Origin: Clostridium aminobutyricum
Lineage (GTDB): Bacteria; Bacillota; Clostridia; Peptostreptococcales; Anaerovoracaceae
Direction of reading: 5' to 3'
Length of the DNA stretch: 64,000 bases
NCBI RefSeq assembly: GCF_017255415.1
Contig: NZ_JAFJZZ010000010.1
Span: 1 to 64,000 of the forward strand
Below are positions 35,275 through 46,131 of this stretch, one piece after another. Numbering within the stretch: the stretch's first letter is position 1; every line of letters starts with the position of its first letter. A program made the translations under genes and the position numbers. The notes under the pieces are model-generated. The model ran no database searches and was not told the origin of the DNA. It saw nothing but the letters and a program-made list of their open reading frames with translations.

Positions 35275-35302
35275 TTGACTTTTTAAGTGATAACTATATA
35301 AT
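35275..35302 (+). promoter_or_regulatory. Promoter of the ilv operon
   Basis: TTGACT (35275-35280), 16-nt spacer, TATAAT (35297-35302). A ~175-nt untranslated leader follows, with ATGAGA/TCTCAT and ATGGAATG/CATTCCAT stems (35351-35400). Confidence 0.75.
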
Positions 35303-35482
35303 TAGAGTTAATTATCATTTTAACCGACACAATTTAACCGATTTTTTGCGATGAGACTATTGTATGGAATGTATCATTCCATGGTTGAAAAAAATCTCAT
35401 GAACGGTGTAAGGTTATAAAGTAATGGGCAAAGTATTTAGGCAGACAGAAATGAAATGTATTGAGAAAAGGAAGAGATGAAA

Positions 35483-37144
35483 ATGAAACGAAAAGGATCT
35501 GAGATTGTAGCAGAAGTATTGCTGGAACAAGGCGTTGACACTGTATTTGGTTACCCGGGAGGTACTATTTTGAATGTCTATGATACGCTCTACAACTATC
35601 AGGACAAAATTAAACACATCTTAGCTTCCCATGAACAGCATGCGGCCCATGCTGCAGACGGCTATGCCAGAGCGACCGGAAAGACAGGTGTTGTATTTGC
35701 AACAAGCGGTCCGGGAGCGACGAATCTTGTAACAGGTATTGCGACTGCATTTATGGACAGTATTCCGATGGTGGCTATCACTTGTAATGTACCGGATACG
35801 CTGATCGGCAGAGACGCATTTCAGGAGATTTGCATTACAGGAGTTACGATGCCTATTACAAAGCATAATTACTTTGTGAACAAGATAGAAGATTTGGCAG
35901 ACACTCTGCGAAACGCTTTCAGAATCGCTGAGAGCGGAAGAAAGGGACCTGTTTTAGTAGATATTACGAAGGATGTTACGGCCGGATTTGCTGAATTTGT
36001 AAATAAGGCACCTTTCATAGTGAAGGAGCTTCCGAAGGCGGAAATGAGCGATATCGAAGAAATTGCAAGGCTTATCAATAAGGCGCACCGTCCTGTTGCC
36101 TATTTTGGAGGGGGCGTGGCAGCTTCCGGAGCATCCAAAGAATTGGCAGAATTATTACAGAAGGCAGATATGCCGGGTACATATACGATGATGGCAGCCG
36201 GCGTCTTAGGCTATGATGATAAAAAGAACCTGGGACTGATCGGTATGCATGGAAGTATTGCTTCCAATAAGGCTGTCGACCGAGCCGATTTAGTTCTTGC
36301 TCTTGGAACCCGATTCAGTGACCGTGTAGCCTTGAATATGAGCAACTTTGCGAAAGGCGCGAAGATCATTCAAATAGACATTGATAAGAGTGAAATTAAC
36401 AAGAATGTTTTGGTTGATCTCAGCGTTGTAAGTGACGTAAAAGATGCGTTAATGAAGCTGATTCCATTAGTGGAAAAGGCCGATAGAAGCGAATGGATCG
36501 AAAAGGTTTCCGAATGGAAAAAGACGAAAGGGGATTGCAAGGTAGAAGGTGCGGAATTACATCCAAGTGAGATCATCTCTTCCGTTTGTGAGTTAACCGA
36601 CAAGGAAACCATCTATGTGACGGACGTTGGACAGCATCAGATGTGGGCTGCTCAGTATCTGAAACATGAAAATACAAAATGCTTTTTAACCAGCGGCGGG
36701 CTTGGAACGATGGGATTCGGCTATGGCGCCGCCATCGGTGCACAGATTGGCTGCCCTGAAAAAAGAGTCATTCACTTCACCGGGGACGGATCCTTCCATA
36801 TGAATTTAACAGAGGCGTGTACAGCCGTAAGCAACAAGCTGCCGATTATAACCGTCATCATGAATAATAGCGTTCTCGGAATGGTATATCAATGGCAAAC
36901 GACTTTCTATGGCAGACGTTTCTCTTCCACGACGCCGGAGCGATGCACCGATTTTGTAAAAGTGATAGAAGGCTTCGGCGGAAAAGGATACAGAGCCAGA
37001 ACACCGCAAGAATTTGAAGAGGCATTTACAAAAGCATTGAAGGAAAACGGTCCTGTCTGGATTGATGCAATCATTGATCGGGAAGAACGGGTTCTGCCGA
37101 TGATTCCAAACGGCGGGACGGTTGAGGATATGATAATAGGTTAA
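35483..37144 (+). CDS. ilvB: Acetolactate synthase large subunit
   Basis: ThDP-dependent enzyme, 553 residues, making acetolactate or acetohydroxybutyrate. Motifs: GVDTVFGYPGGTILN, catalytic Glu in SHEQHAAHAADGYAR, TSGPGATNLVTG, and the ThDP motif FTGDGSFHMNLTEACTAVSNK. It pairs with ilvN and so is the biosynthetic type. The start at 35483 has AAGGAAG 8 nt upstream; ATG at 35477 is too close. Confidence 0.96.
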   Translation: MKRKGSEIVAEVLLEQGVDTVFGYPGGTILNVYDTLYNYQDKIKHILASHEQHAAHAADGYARATGKTGVVFATSGPGATNLVTGIATAFMDSIPMVAITCNVPDTLIGRDAFQEICITGVTMPITKHNYFVNKIEDLADTLRNAFRIAESGRKGPVLVDITKDVTAGFAEFVNKAPFIVKELPKAEMSDIEEIARLINKAHRPVAYFGGGVAASGASKELAELLQKADMPGTYTMMAAGVLGYDDKKNLGLIGMHGSIASNKAVDRADLVLALGTRFSDRVALNMSNFAKGAKIIQIDIDKSEINKNVLVDLSVVSDVKDALMKLIPLVEKADRSEWIEKVSEWKKTKGDCKVEGAELHPSEIISSVCELTDKETIYVTDVGQHQMWAAQYLKHENTKCFLTSGGLGTMGFGYGAAIGAQIGCPEKRVIHFTGDGSFHMNLTEACTAVSNKLPIITVIMNNSVLGMVYQWQTTFYGRRFSSTTPERCTDFVKVIEGFGGKGYRARTPQEFEEAFTKALKENGPVWIDAIIDREERVLPMIPNGGTVEDMIIG

Positions 37145-37162
37145 GGAAAGGAGCATATTGCC

Positions 37163-37672
37163 ATGACCATGAAGAAGGAAGTAATCAGTATTTTTGTAGA
37201 TAATCAGGCAAATGTACTTACCAGAGTGGTGAGCCTATTTGGAAGAAGGGGTTTCAATATCGACTCCCTGACTGTATCTGCAACAGATAATCCGGCTATT
37301 TCAAGGATCACCATTGTATTTACCGGCAATGACCAGTCCTTGAACCAAATTCTGACTCAGACTGAGAAATTGGAAGTTGTAAAAGAAATATTTATGCTGG
37401 AAGAACAAAACAGCTTGTACAGAGAGCTGTTGCTTGTTAAGATTAAATCAGACAAGACGAATCGAACGGCACTCCGAGAAATCGTGGAAATTTACAGAGG
37501 TAAAATTATTGATTTGTCTAAAAACAGCATGATTGTAGAGCTGACAGGTGCGCCTGAAAAGCTGGATGGCTTTATGCGCATGATTAACTGCTATGAAGTA
37601 GTGGAAATGTGCAGAACGGGTATCACCGGCATAAAAAGAGGCACGGAGGACGGTATTTGTTCTGATGATTAA
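37163..37672 (+). CDS. ilvN: Acetolactate synthase small regulatory subunit
   Basis: 169 residues. The N-terminal ACT domain (ISIFVDNQANVLTRVVSLF GRRGFNIDSL) binds valine; a C-terminal ALS_ss domain follows (about 85-160). It activates IlvB and gives valine feedback. AGGAG lies 9 nt before the ATG. 18 nt after ilvB. Confidence 0.95.
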   Translation: MTMKKEVISIFVDNQANVLTRVVSLFGRRGFNIDSLTVSATDNPAISRITIVFTGNDQSLNQILTQTEKLEVVKEIFMLEEQNSLYRELLLVKIKSDKTNRTALREIVEIYRGKIIDLSKNSMIVELTGAPEKLDGFMRMINCYEVVEMCRTGITGIKRGTEDGICSDD

Positions 37673-37737
37673 GAGACAGTCATCACCCCCGTTTTTGTAC
37701 ACAGGCTGGTAAGATCACCGGTCACGTTAAATTTGTC

Positions 37738-38866
<1,129 letters not shown>

Positions 38867-38882
38867 CGTATAGAGTAAGTAT

Positions 38883-38939
38883 AGGTTGTATCAAAAAACG
38901 GTAGTGCACTTAAGCTTTCGTCTTGATGCAACCTTTTTT
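38883..38939 (+). terminator. Intrinsic terminator after ilvC
   Basis: AGGTTGTATCA (38883-38893) pairs with TGATGCAACCT (38924-38934), one wobble, followed by T6. Confidence 0.8.
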
Positions 38940-39044
38940 GCATCTTTTAAAATTAGGGTATTGTGCAATAAACTGCGCGGTGCCTAGATCTAATAGGATA
39001 AAAAATGCTCCATTAAAGATAAAGAATATACGGAGGTAAATGAG

Positions 39045-40718
39045 ATGGCATTGAGAAGTGCAAACGTAACGCAAGGCATTGAGAAAGCTCCTATGAGAAG
39101 CTTGTTCTATGCGATGGGTTACACAAAAGAAGAATTAGACAGACCTCTGATCGGCGTAGTATCTGCACACAGTGAAATCGTACCGGGTCATTATCATTTG
39201 GATAAAATTGCAGAAGCCGTAAAAGCAGGGGTAAGAATGGCAGGCGGAACGCCGATCCTGATTCCTTCCATCGGTGTCTGTGACGGAATTGCAATGGGCC
39301 ATATCGGAATGAAATACAGCTTAGCCAGCAGAGAGCTAATTGCGGACAGTGTGGAAACCATGACGATGGCCCATGCCCTTGATGGATTGGTACTCGTTCC
39401 AAACTGTGATAAAATCGTTCCCGGTATGGTCATGGCCGCAGTAAGAATGAATATTCCGGCGGTCGTATGTTCCGGCGGGCCGATGATGGCAGGGCTTGTA
39501 GATGAAGAAGAAATCAGCTTGTCTAAAATCTTTGAAGCAGTTGGAGCAAGAAAAGCAAATTTAATTGACGATGCAAAGTTAGAAGAATTTGAACAGGGCT
39601 GCTGTCCGGGCTGTGGTTCTTGCGCAGGTATGTATACGGCAAACAGCATGAATTGTTTATGTGAAGCGTTAGGAATTGCTCTTCCAGGTAACGGAACCAT
39701 TCCGGCAGTACACAACGGGAGAATCCGTCTTGCAAAGATGGCAGGTCAAGCAATTATGCAACTGGTAGAAAAAGACATCAAGGCAAGAGACATCATTAAT
39801 GAAAGATCGATCAAGAATGCCCTAACATGTGATATGGCACTTGGATGTTCTTCTAACAGCGTACTTCACTTACTGGCGATTGCCAATGAAGCAGGAGTGC
39901 CCCTTGATCTGAATATGTTTAATCAGACCAGTGAGAAGACGCCAAACCTTTGTCATTTGGCACCTGCAGGAGATACCCATATGCAGGATTTAAATATTGC
40001 AGGCGGTATTCCGGCGGTTCAGACAGAACTGGCGAAGAAGGGGCTGTTGGACTTGAGCGTGATTACCGCAACAGGGAAAACTCTTGGTGAAAATATCGAG
40101 GGCGCCAGAAATAAGAATCCGGAAGCGATCCGACCGATTGAAACGCCATTCAGTGAAACAGGCGGCATTGCGATTTTATTTGGTAACTTAGCACCGGAAG
40201 GCTGCGTGGTAAAAAGAAGTGCGGTTGCTCCGGAGATGTTAAAGCATTCCGGACCAGCAAGAGTATTCAACTCCGAAGAAGAAGCCATTGCTTCCATCTA
40301 TGCCGGAAAGATTGTGCAGGGCGATGTTGTGGTGATTCGCTACGAAGGACCAAAAGGCGGACCAGGTATGAGAGAAATGCTCGGTCCTACCAGTGCCTTA
40401 GCCGGCATGAAGCTGGATAAATCGGTGGCACTGATTACAGACGGACGTTTCAGCGGCGCAAGCAGAGGGGCTTCCATCGGACACGTTTGTCCGGAGGCTG
40501 CAAGCGGCGGAAGCATCGGCTTGATTGAGGAAGGCGACATCATTGAGATTAATATTCCTGAATATGCGATCAATGTGCAGGTTTCCGATGAAGAGCTTGC
40601 GAAGAGAAAAGCTGCGTATGTTGCGCCTGAACCAAAGGTAAGAAGCGGTTGGCTTGGACGATATGCAAAATTGGTGGATTCCGCCGCAAAAGGCGCCATC
40701 ATGAAGCAGGATTTATAA
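39045..40718 (+). CDS. ilvD: Dihydroxy-acid dehydratase
   Basis: 557 residues, Fe-S dehydratase of Val/Ile synthesis. Motifs: [10 protein letters not shown] (cluster Cys), [20 protein letters not shown] (cluster Cys), and [21 protein letters not shown] near the C-terminus. GGAGGT precedes the ATG. It follows a terminator after ilvC, so it is either read through or has its own promoter in the 105-bp gap after that terminator; none was clear. Confidence 0.97.
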   Translation: MALRSANVTQGIEKAPMRSLFYAMGYTKEELDRPLIGVVSAHSEIVPGHYHLDKIAEAVKAGVRMAGGTPILIPSIGVCDGIAMGHIGMKYSLASRELIADSVETMTMAHALDGLVLVPNCDKIVPGMVMAAVRMNIPAVVCSGGPMMAGLVDEEEISLSKIFEAVGARKANLIDDAKLEEFEQGCCPGCGSCAGMYTANSMNCLCEALGIALPGNGTIPAVHNGRIRLAKMAGQAIMQLVEKDIKARDIINERSIKNALTCDMALGCSSNSVLHLLAIANEAGVPLDLNMFNQTSEKTPNLCHLAPAGDTHMQDLNIAGGIPAVQTELAKKGLLDLSVITATGKTLGENIEGARNKNPEAIRPIETPFSETGGIAILFGNLAPEGCVVKRSAVAPEMLKHSGPARVFNSEEEAIASIYAGKIVQGDVVVIRYEGPKGGPGMREMLGPTSALAGMKLDKSVALITDGRFSGASRGASIGHVCPEAASGGSIGLIEEGDIIEINIPEYAINVQVSDEELAKRKAAYVAPEPKVRSGWLGRYAKLVDSAAKGAIMKQDL

Positions 40719-40774
40719 GATTTTATACAAAGGAAGGAACTCTCTTTGATAAAAAGAACGGCTGAATAAAAATA

Positions 40775-40818
40775 AAAAGGAGATGATTAGCTCAAAATTA
40801 AGCTCATTATCTCCTTTT
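40775..40818. terminator. Bidirectional terminator after ilvD
   Basis: 18-bp stem AAAAGGAGATGATTAGCT (40775-40792) / AGCTCATTATCTCCTTTT (40801-40818), two wobbles. A/T runs at each end serve ilvD (+) and the lipase-like gene (-). Confidence 0.85.
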
Positions 40819-40842
40819 ATCATGCTGTTTTTCAATGGCTGT

Positions 40843-41952
40843 TTAGGCGTAAGTTTTATCCGGAATCATTTTCAGCTGTATCTCTAAAATCTGTTCGGAA
40901 AGTTTGTTCGGGTCTGCCTGATCTAACCAATAGAGATATGTCGCAGGGTAATGCATTTCAGTAACGGATTTCTTTATAAAATCACCGTGCAAAAGAATCA
41001 GTGCCAGATTATCATTATAGAAATCCTGAATAGTCGGGGCCATACTCTCAAGATCCGATAAAAGCTTCTGAGAAGCCGCTAGGCTTTCTGCCTGAATCTT
41101 AGACTCTTCCGGTAAGCTATAAGTAACCCCATATTTGCTGTAACCCCATTTTTCTAACGGAATCTGGGTGATGATATCAGCCGGATTTACCCCATTAAAG
41201 ATGTTTGGATAGTTGTTCTCGTTTATTTTAGCAACATTCGGCGTTGCAAAGGTATAACCGTAAATATTCGATTGATCCGCCAACTGCTCTGTTTCAGACA
41301 AATCGGCCGCCAGTAAGTTGGCAACGGCAGCTCCTCTGCTGTGTCCGGTTATTAAAAACTTTGTCGTGGCTCTGTTCAAATGCAAGCTTTCTGCGTATTG
41401 GTTTAAATGAACAAGCAGCGATTTTTCTGCTAGGCTGAAACCTTCATGTACAAAAGGATTGTCACCTGAGTTATTGATATTAAAGTTACTGATCCATTCG
41501 TTATCTCCGCTGGTACCTCGGATCACGACGGCTACGAGGGTATATTCTTTATTGTTTACTTTTATTTTTTTACTGGCAAAAGAATATCCTACCGCATCAT
41601 GGCCTTCTTTTGCGCTCGCCTGATACGAGTCACTGTCATAGATGCTGTCATTGGTGAAGCCAAACGCCGACAGCGCATTCTCTATAAATGACGGCGTACT
41701 TCCGTAAGCGGCAGTGCTGAAAGCTAAGGATAATGCTGCAGGTCCTTGCCCATAGTTGGAGGAATCATCGCTAAAAAAGGAATCACTATAGGTCACCTTT
41801 TCTATTGTCGTATCTTCACCGTTTGGGCCCAGTATGGTTACATCTTTGCTCAGTGTGCTTGCTGCAAAAGCTTCATTTTGGCTGAGGGGAAAACGGGTCA
41901 AGGTCATCAGCAGTAAAAGAACAAATGATAGACATAAAATTTTTCGTCTCAT
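40843..41952 (-). CDS. Secreted class 3 lipase-like alpha/beta hydrolase
   Basis: 369 residues. Signal peptide of ~31 residues (RRKILCLSFVLLLLMTL... ending AFA-A), no lipobox Cys. The lipase nucleophile elbow is FLITGHSRGAAVANLLAADL with Ser205. Candidate acid and base are Asp in VNPADIITQIP and His in TEMHYPATYLYWL. VVIRGTSGDNEW is the oxyanion segment typical of lipase class 3. The substrate (lipid or other ester) is unknown. A strong bidirectional terminator follows. Confidence 0.85.
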   Translation of the reverse strand: MRRKILCLSFVLLLLMTLTRFPLSQNEAFAASTLSKDVTILGPNGEDTTIEKVTYSDSFFSDDSSNYGQGPAALSLAFSTAAYGSTPSFIENALSAFGFTNDSIYDSDSYQASAKEGHDAVGYSFASKKIKVNNKEYTLVAVVIRGTSGDNEWISNFNINNSGDNPFVHEGFSLAEKSLLVHLNQYAESLHLNRATTKFLITGHSRGAAVANLLAADLSETEQLADQSNIYGYTFATPNVAKINENNYPNIFNGVNPADIITQIPLEKWGYSKYGVTYSLPEESKIQAESLAASQKLLSDLESMAPTIQDFYNDNLALILLHGDFIKKSVTEMHYPATYLYWLDQADPNKLSEQILEIQLKMIPDKTYA

Positions 41953-41993
41953 TAGGAGTCTCCTTTCTTCTATGGTTTTTTAATCATGTAACG

Positions 41994-43211
41994 TTAGGGC
42001 TGTAAAATCCCTTCACTCTTCTGTAAAATGCTCTGCGTTTGTACAAACTGTTTCGCCGTTCTTGGACTTCTGCCGCCATTTCGAATGGCAAAGGCCTCTG
42101 CTTTTACAAACAAACTGTCCTGAGGCAAAGTCAGACCACTTTCCTTCGCAAGATGAAGCACGATATCCAGATAGTCTTGTTTATCCGGTACTTGAAATGT
42201 GATTTTAAGGCCAAAACGGGCAGACAAGCTCAATGTTTCCTGTAAAGTATCGTTCAGGTGAAGGTCGTCCCCATTTCTATCGGACATATTTTCTTTCACC
42301 AAGTGACGTCGGTTACTGGTTGCATAAATGGCGACATTATGACTTCGGGAAGCTACACTGCCTTCAAGCACCGCTTTTAACGTGGAAAAACTGTCATCAT
42401 TGCTGCTAAAACTTAAATCGTCAATAAACAATATGAATTTTAGCGGGTTAACGGACAGCTCTTCTAAGAGATTCGGCAGTTGAAGCAACTGATCTTTTTT
42501 TATTTCGATGAGCCGCAGCCCCTGATCTTTAAATTCGTTTAAAATAGCTTTAATGGTAGAGCTCTTACCCGTTCCTGCATCCCCATAAAGCAGCACATTA
42601 TTGGCACCTGTCCCATGGAGAAGCGAAAGTGTATTTTGAATGACAAGGTTTCTTTCTCTTTCATATCCTTGGAGCTGTGAAAGGGATTGAGGATCCGGAT
42701 ATTTTACAGGCATGATCCCTTCTTCTGTCAGAACAAAAGCGGCATAACGCACATAAATCCCGTAGCCGGTGACCGGTAAATTTTTAATTCGCTCGTAATA
42801 TAATGAGCGGATATCGATATCTTTATTGATCCATTCTGGTAAATAATCCGCGTATGGAATAGTCGTTTTTGTTTCTTTGGCGGTTAGTGCGGCTAGCTGA
42901 TTCAAAATATGAAGTTCATTTTCGAGACAGTCCTCCACAACAGGGTCAAATTCTTTTCCGGCGCCTTTTCCAACGATATAAAAATTCTCATCGTTCATAG
43001 CAAGCTCGACAATATAGTCGCTGAGGCAGCAGGTGTTGTTAAAAAGCGCGGATACAAAGCTGCCATAGGACTTAATGATTTCCTCGGAAGATTTTAAATG
43101 ATAGGTTTCTCCTGCGAGAGTTTGCAGGGATTTAATTACAGGATTTTCTAATAAATTTCTAAAAATCACGAGGGTATTTAGCTTTGTAGATAGGCTGTAT
43201 AGTTTATTCAT
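41994..43211 (-). CDS. DUF815 family AAA-type ATPase
   Basis: 405 residues. An N-terminal ~190-residue helical region precedes an ATPase core: Walker A YGDAGTGKSS, Walker B FILFIDDLSF, sensor-1 IYATSNRRHL and an arginine in LSARFGLKITF. The core and the C-terminal FAIRNGGRSPRTAKQF match the DUF815 group of DnaC-like ATPases, whose cellular role is not established. It lies 41 nt upstream of the lipase-like gene and is probably co-transcribed with it. Confidence 0.88.
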   Translation of the reverse strand: MNKLYSLSTKLNTLVIFRNLLENPVIKSLQTLAGETYHLKSSEEIIKSYGSFVSALFNNTCCLSDYIVELAMNDENFYIVGKGAGKEFDPVVEDCLENELHILNQLAALTAKETKTTIPYADYLPEWINKDIDIRSLYYERIKNLPVTGYGIYVRYAAFVLTEEGIMPVKYPDPQSLSQLQGYERERNLVIQNTLSLLHGTGANNVLLYGDAGTGKSSTIKAILNEFKDQGLRLIEIKKDQLLQLPNLLEELSVNPLKFILFIDDLSFSSNDDSFSTLKAVLEGSVASRSHNVAIYATSNRRHLVKENMSDRNGDDLHLNDTLQETLSLSARFGLKITFQVPDKQDYLDIVLHLAKESGLTLPQDSLFVKAEAFAIRNGGRSPRTAKQFVQTQSILQKSEGILQP

Positions 43212-43332
43212 TTTAATGTACTCCTGTTTACAATTGGGTTATTTGGAACACAATTATAATGATTGCTGAAAGCGTGCGGAAAGGAATGGCCATGCTGCGG
43301 ATACTTTCTCAGGCAATCCGTCATTGTGCTTA

Positions 43333-43361
43333 TTCACATTAGTGTATATCTGTGATAAAAT
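43333..43361 (+). promoter_or_regulatory. Probable ilvA promoter
   Basis: TTCACA (43333-43338), 17-nt spacer, TAAAAT (43356-43361), 76 nt before the ATG. Moderate match. Confidence 0.5.
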
Positions 43362-43437
43362 GGTAAAATAATTATAATAAAGTTATGTGATGTTCAAATT
43401 CATAGTATACCACATTTAAATAAAGGAGTAAATTGTT

Positions 43438-44631
43438 ATGCTTACGTTAGATAAAATATACCATGCCGCTTTTGTCCTAAAAGAAGTGGCAAGGAAAACC
43501 GATTTAATCGTAGCTCCCGCCTTGAGCGGAGAAAATACGGTCTATCTAAAAACAGAAAATCTTCAAGTGACAGGAAGCTTTAAGCTGAGAGGGTCGTATT
43601 ACAAAATCAGTCAGCTGACGGAAGAGGAAAAAGAGCGAGGGATTATCGCCTGCAGTGCGGGCAATCATGCACAAGGGGTGGCACTGGCTTCTCAAAAAAG
43701 TAATATTCCTTGCCTGATTTGCATGCCGGACGGCGCCCCTATCAGCAAGGTAGAAGCCACAAAGCAATATGGTGCAGAGGTTTGTCTGGTAAAGGATACG
43801 TATGATGATGCGTATGCGAAAGCAATCGAAATACAGAAAGAAGAAGGCAAAACCTTAATTCATCCGTTTGATGATGATGATGTCATCGCAGGGCAGGGTA
43901 CGATTGGGCTTGAAATATTAGACCAGTTGGCCGATGCGGATGCGGTTATCGTTCCAATCGGCGGAGGCGGATTAATAAGCGGAGTCTCTTTTGCCATTAA
44001 AAGCCTGAATCCGAATTGTAAAGTGTATGGTGTTCAGGCAGCAGGGGCTGCCAGTATGTATAACTCGGTAAAAGGCGGTGAACTTCTTACGCTGGATTCT
44101 GCTAATACGTTTGCAGACGGAATCGCGGTAAAACGTCCGGGGGATAAAACCTTTGAATTGATTTCAACATACGTAGATGACATCGCAACCGTTTCTGATG
44201 ATGAGATTGCGGCAGCTATCTTAGCACTAATGGAAAAGCAAAAGCTGGTTTCAGAGGGTGCAGGCGCTGTTTCTGTCGCTGCTGCCATGTTTAATAAGTT
44301 TGATTTACATGGAAAGAAAATTGTTTGTTTAGTAAGCGGCGGAAATATTGATGTAAACATTTTAAACAGAGTGATCACCAGAGGTCTGATTATGAGCGGA
44401 AGAAGAAGTACCTTAACGGTTGCTTTAGTGGACAAACCGGGCCAGCTTCTTGGTGTGAGTGAAATAATCAGTCATCTTGGCGGAAATGTAATTGCCGTTC
44501 ATCATGACAGCAGTGATCCGAATATGGACATTAACAGCTGTTTCCTTCGAATTGTTATGGAAACCAGGGATGAAGCACAGGTTCAGCAGATCAAGACTGA
44601 GTTGATAAGCGCAGGCTTCCATTTGGTATAA
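43438..44631 (+). CDS. ilvA: Threonine ammonia-lyase with ACT domain
   Basis: 397 residues. PLP enzyme deaminating threonine to 2-oxobutanoate. PLP Lys in TGSFKLRGSYYKI, SAGNHAQGVALAS, GGGGLISG phosphate loop, and a single C-terminal ACT domain from ~325 (LTVALVDKPGQLLGVSEII). The short layout is like TdcB/IlvA1 forms rather than the 500-residue E. coli IlvA, so both biosynthetic and catabolic use are possible. RidA in this window would clear its imine product. Confidence 0.93.
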   Translation: MLTLDKIYHAAFVLKEVARKTDLIVAPALSGENTVYLKTENLQVTGSFKLRGSYYKISQLTEEEKERGIIACSAGNHAQGVALASQKSNIPCLICMPDGAPISKVEATKQYGAEVCLVKDTYDDAYAKAIEIQKEEGKTLIHPFDDDDVIAGQGTIGLEILDQLADADAVIVPIGGGGLISGVSFAIKSLNPNCKVYGVQAAGAASMYNSVKGGELLTLDSANTFADGIAVKRPGDKTFELISTYVDDIATVSDDEIAAAILALMEKQKLVSEGAGAVSVAAAMFNKFDLHGKKIVCLVSGGNIDVNILNRVITRGLIMSGRRSTLTVALVDKPGQLLGVSEIISHLGGNVIAVHHDSSDPNMDINSCFLRIVMETRDEAQVQQIKTELISAGFHLV

Positions 44632-44687
44632 GCAGGGTAAGGAGATTTATCTAAAGTGGTATTATATAGGGGGAAAATAAATAAATA

Positions 44688-45977
44688 ATGATCGTAGTAA
44701 TGAATATTATCGTTGTGCTCTTGCTTGTCTTCATGAATGGCTTTTTCGTGGCTACAGAGTTTGCGGTAGTAAAAGTAAGAAAATCCAGAATAGAAACATT
44801 AGTGCTGCAAGGAAATAAGAGCGCAAGACATACGTTAAAAGTGGTGAATGACTTGAATTCGTACCTATCAGCGTGTCAGTTAGGCATAACGTTAGCCTCT
44901 TTAGGGCTAGGTTGGGTAGGAGAACCTGCCGTTTCGAGGATGTTAATGCCGATTTTTAATTTGTTTCATGTCCCTGAAAGTGTTCTGCATTCCGTTTCCT
45001 TTATCGTGGCATTTTCCATTATAACGGCGTTCCACATCGTATTGGGAGAATTGGTTCCTAAATCACTGGCTATTATTAATGCCGAAAAGATTGCGATGCA
45101 TACAGCTCTGCCTCTCATCCTTTTTTATAAAATAACGTATCCCATCATGTGGACCTTTAATCACAGCACGAATCTGGTTTTAAAATTGTTTCATATGTCT
45201 CAAGTGAATGAACATGAGGCGGCACATACCGATCAAGAAATCAAGCTGCTGGTTGAGGAAAGTTATAAGCATGGTTTAATCGACCAGACGGAATTAACCT
45301 TTGTGGATAATATCTTTGATTTTTCAGAGACAACTGTTAAAGAAATTATGATTCCGCGTACGGATATGGAATGCATTTATCTGGATCATTCTTTCGAAGA
45401 TATATTATCGTATGCCTTAGAAAAACAGCTGACAAGATATCCGGTATGTAATGGCAATAAAGATCATGTGATTGGTTTTATACACATTAAAGACTTATAT
45501 AAGATGAAAATTGAAGGCACTACTCAGAACCTTGAAGGAATCATCCGCAGCCTTAACTTTATCCCGGAATCCTTTTCAATCAATCAATTGCTAAAAATGT
45601 TTAAAGAAGAAAAATCACAAATAGCGATCGTTATTGATGAATATGGAGGCACTGCGGGATTAGTAACCGTTGAAGATATTTTGGAAGAAATTGTTGGGAA
45701 TCTTACGGATGAGTTCGATGAGGAAGAGGACGAGATCTCAACGGATAAAGACGGCAATTATATTCTGGATGGAAAGGTTATGATTGAAGATGTGAACGAT
45801 CTGCTGCACATTAACATCGAGGCAGAGCATATTGATACGATAGGCGGATGGCTATATTCAAGACTCGAATCGGATCCTCAAATCAGTGAGAAAACCTTCT
45901 ATGGGGATTATGAATTTATTATTTTGGAATGCGACAGAAAAAGGATAAGCAAACTGCTGGTTAAAAAAGTGACTTAA
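44688..45977 (+). CDS. CNNM/CorC-type membrane protein (hemolysin family)
   Basis: 429 residues. An N-terminal DUF21 membrane domain with about four helices starts NIIVVLLLVFMNGFFVATEF. It is followed by a CBS pair (about 205-335, including IMIPRTDMECI and IAIVIDEYGGTAGLVTVEDILEEIVG) and a C-terminal CorC/HlyC domain. Homologues are implicated in Mg2+ or Co2+ efflux; the hemolysin name is historical. Start at 44688 or 44700; GGGGG lies upstream. A strong terminator follows. Confidence 0.92.
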   Translation: MIVVMNIIVVLLLVFMNGFFVATEFAVVKVRKSRIETLVLQGNKSARHTLKVVNDLNSYLSACQLGITLASLGLGWVGEPAVSRMLMPIFNLFHVPESVLHSVSFIVAFSIITAFHIVLGELVPKSLAIINAEKIAMHTALPLILFYKITYPIMWTFNHSTNLVLKLFHMSQVNEHEAAHTDQEIKLLVEESYKHGLIDQTELTFVDNIFDFSETTVKEIMIPRTDMECIYLDHSFEDILSYALEKQLTRYPVCNGNKDHVIGFIHIKDLYKMKIEGTTQNLEGIIRSLNFIPESFSINQLLKMFKEEKSQIAIVIDEYGGTAGLVTVEDILEEIVGNLTDEFDEEEDEISTDKDGNYILDGKVMIEDVNDLLHINIEAEHIDTIGGWLYSRLESDPQISEKTFYGDYEFIILECDRKRISKLLVKKVT

Positions 45978-45994
45978 AGACAAGCAAAAATAGG

Positions 45995-46034
45995 AAACTC
46001 TTAAAACACTGTAATAAGTTTTAGGAGTTTTTTT
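45995..46034 (+). terminator. Intrinsic terminator after the CNNM gene
   Basis: 13-bp stem AAACTCTTAAAAC (45995-46007) / GTTTTAGGAGTTT (46018-46030), one wobble, followed by a T run. Confidence 0.88.
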
Positions 46035-46131
46035 GTTTGTCGTAAACCGTGCGCTAAATCCAGCAATCAGGGACGATTTGTTCAATGCTGCATAAACTGT
46101 TACGGTGACTAAATAATTGGAGGGTCTTGAC

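Noticed and set aside
35364-35414. Possible short leader peptides in the ilvB leader, some with Ile/Leu codons
   Set aside because: They have no ribosome binding site, no marked Ile/Leu/Val enrichment, and no downstream terminator that could be attenuated.
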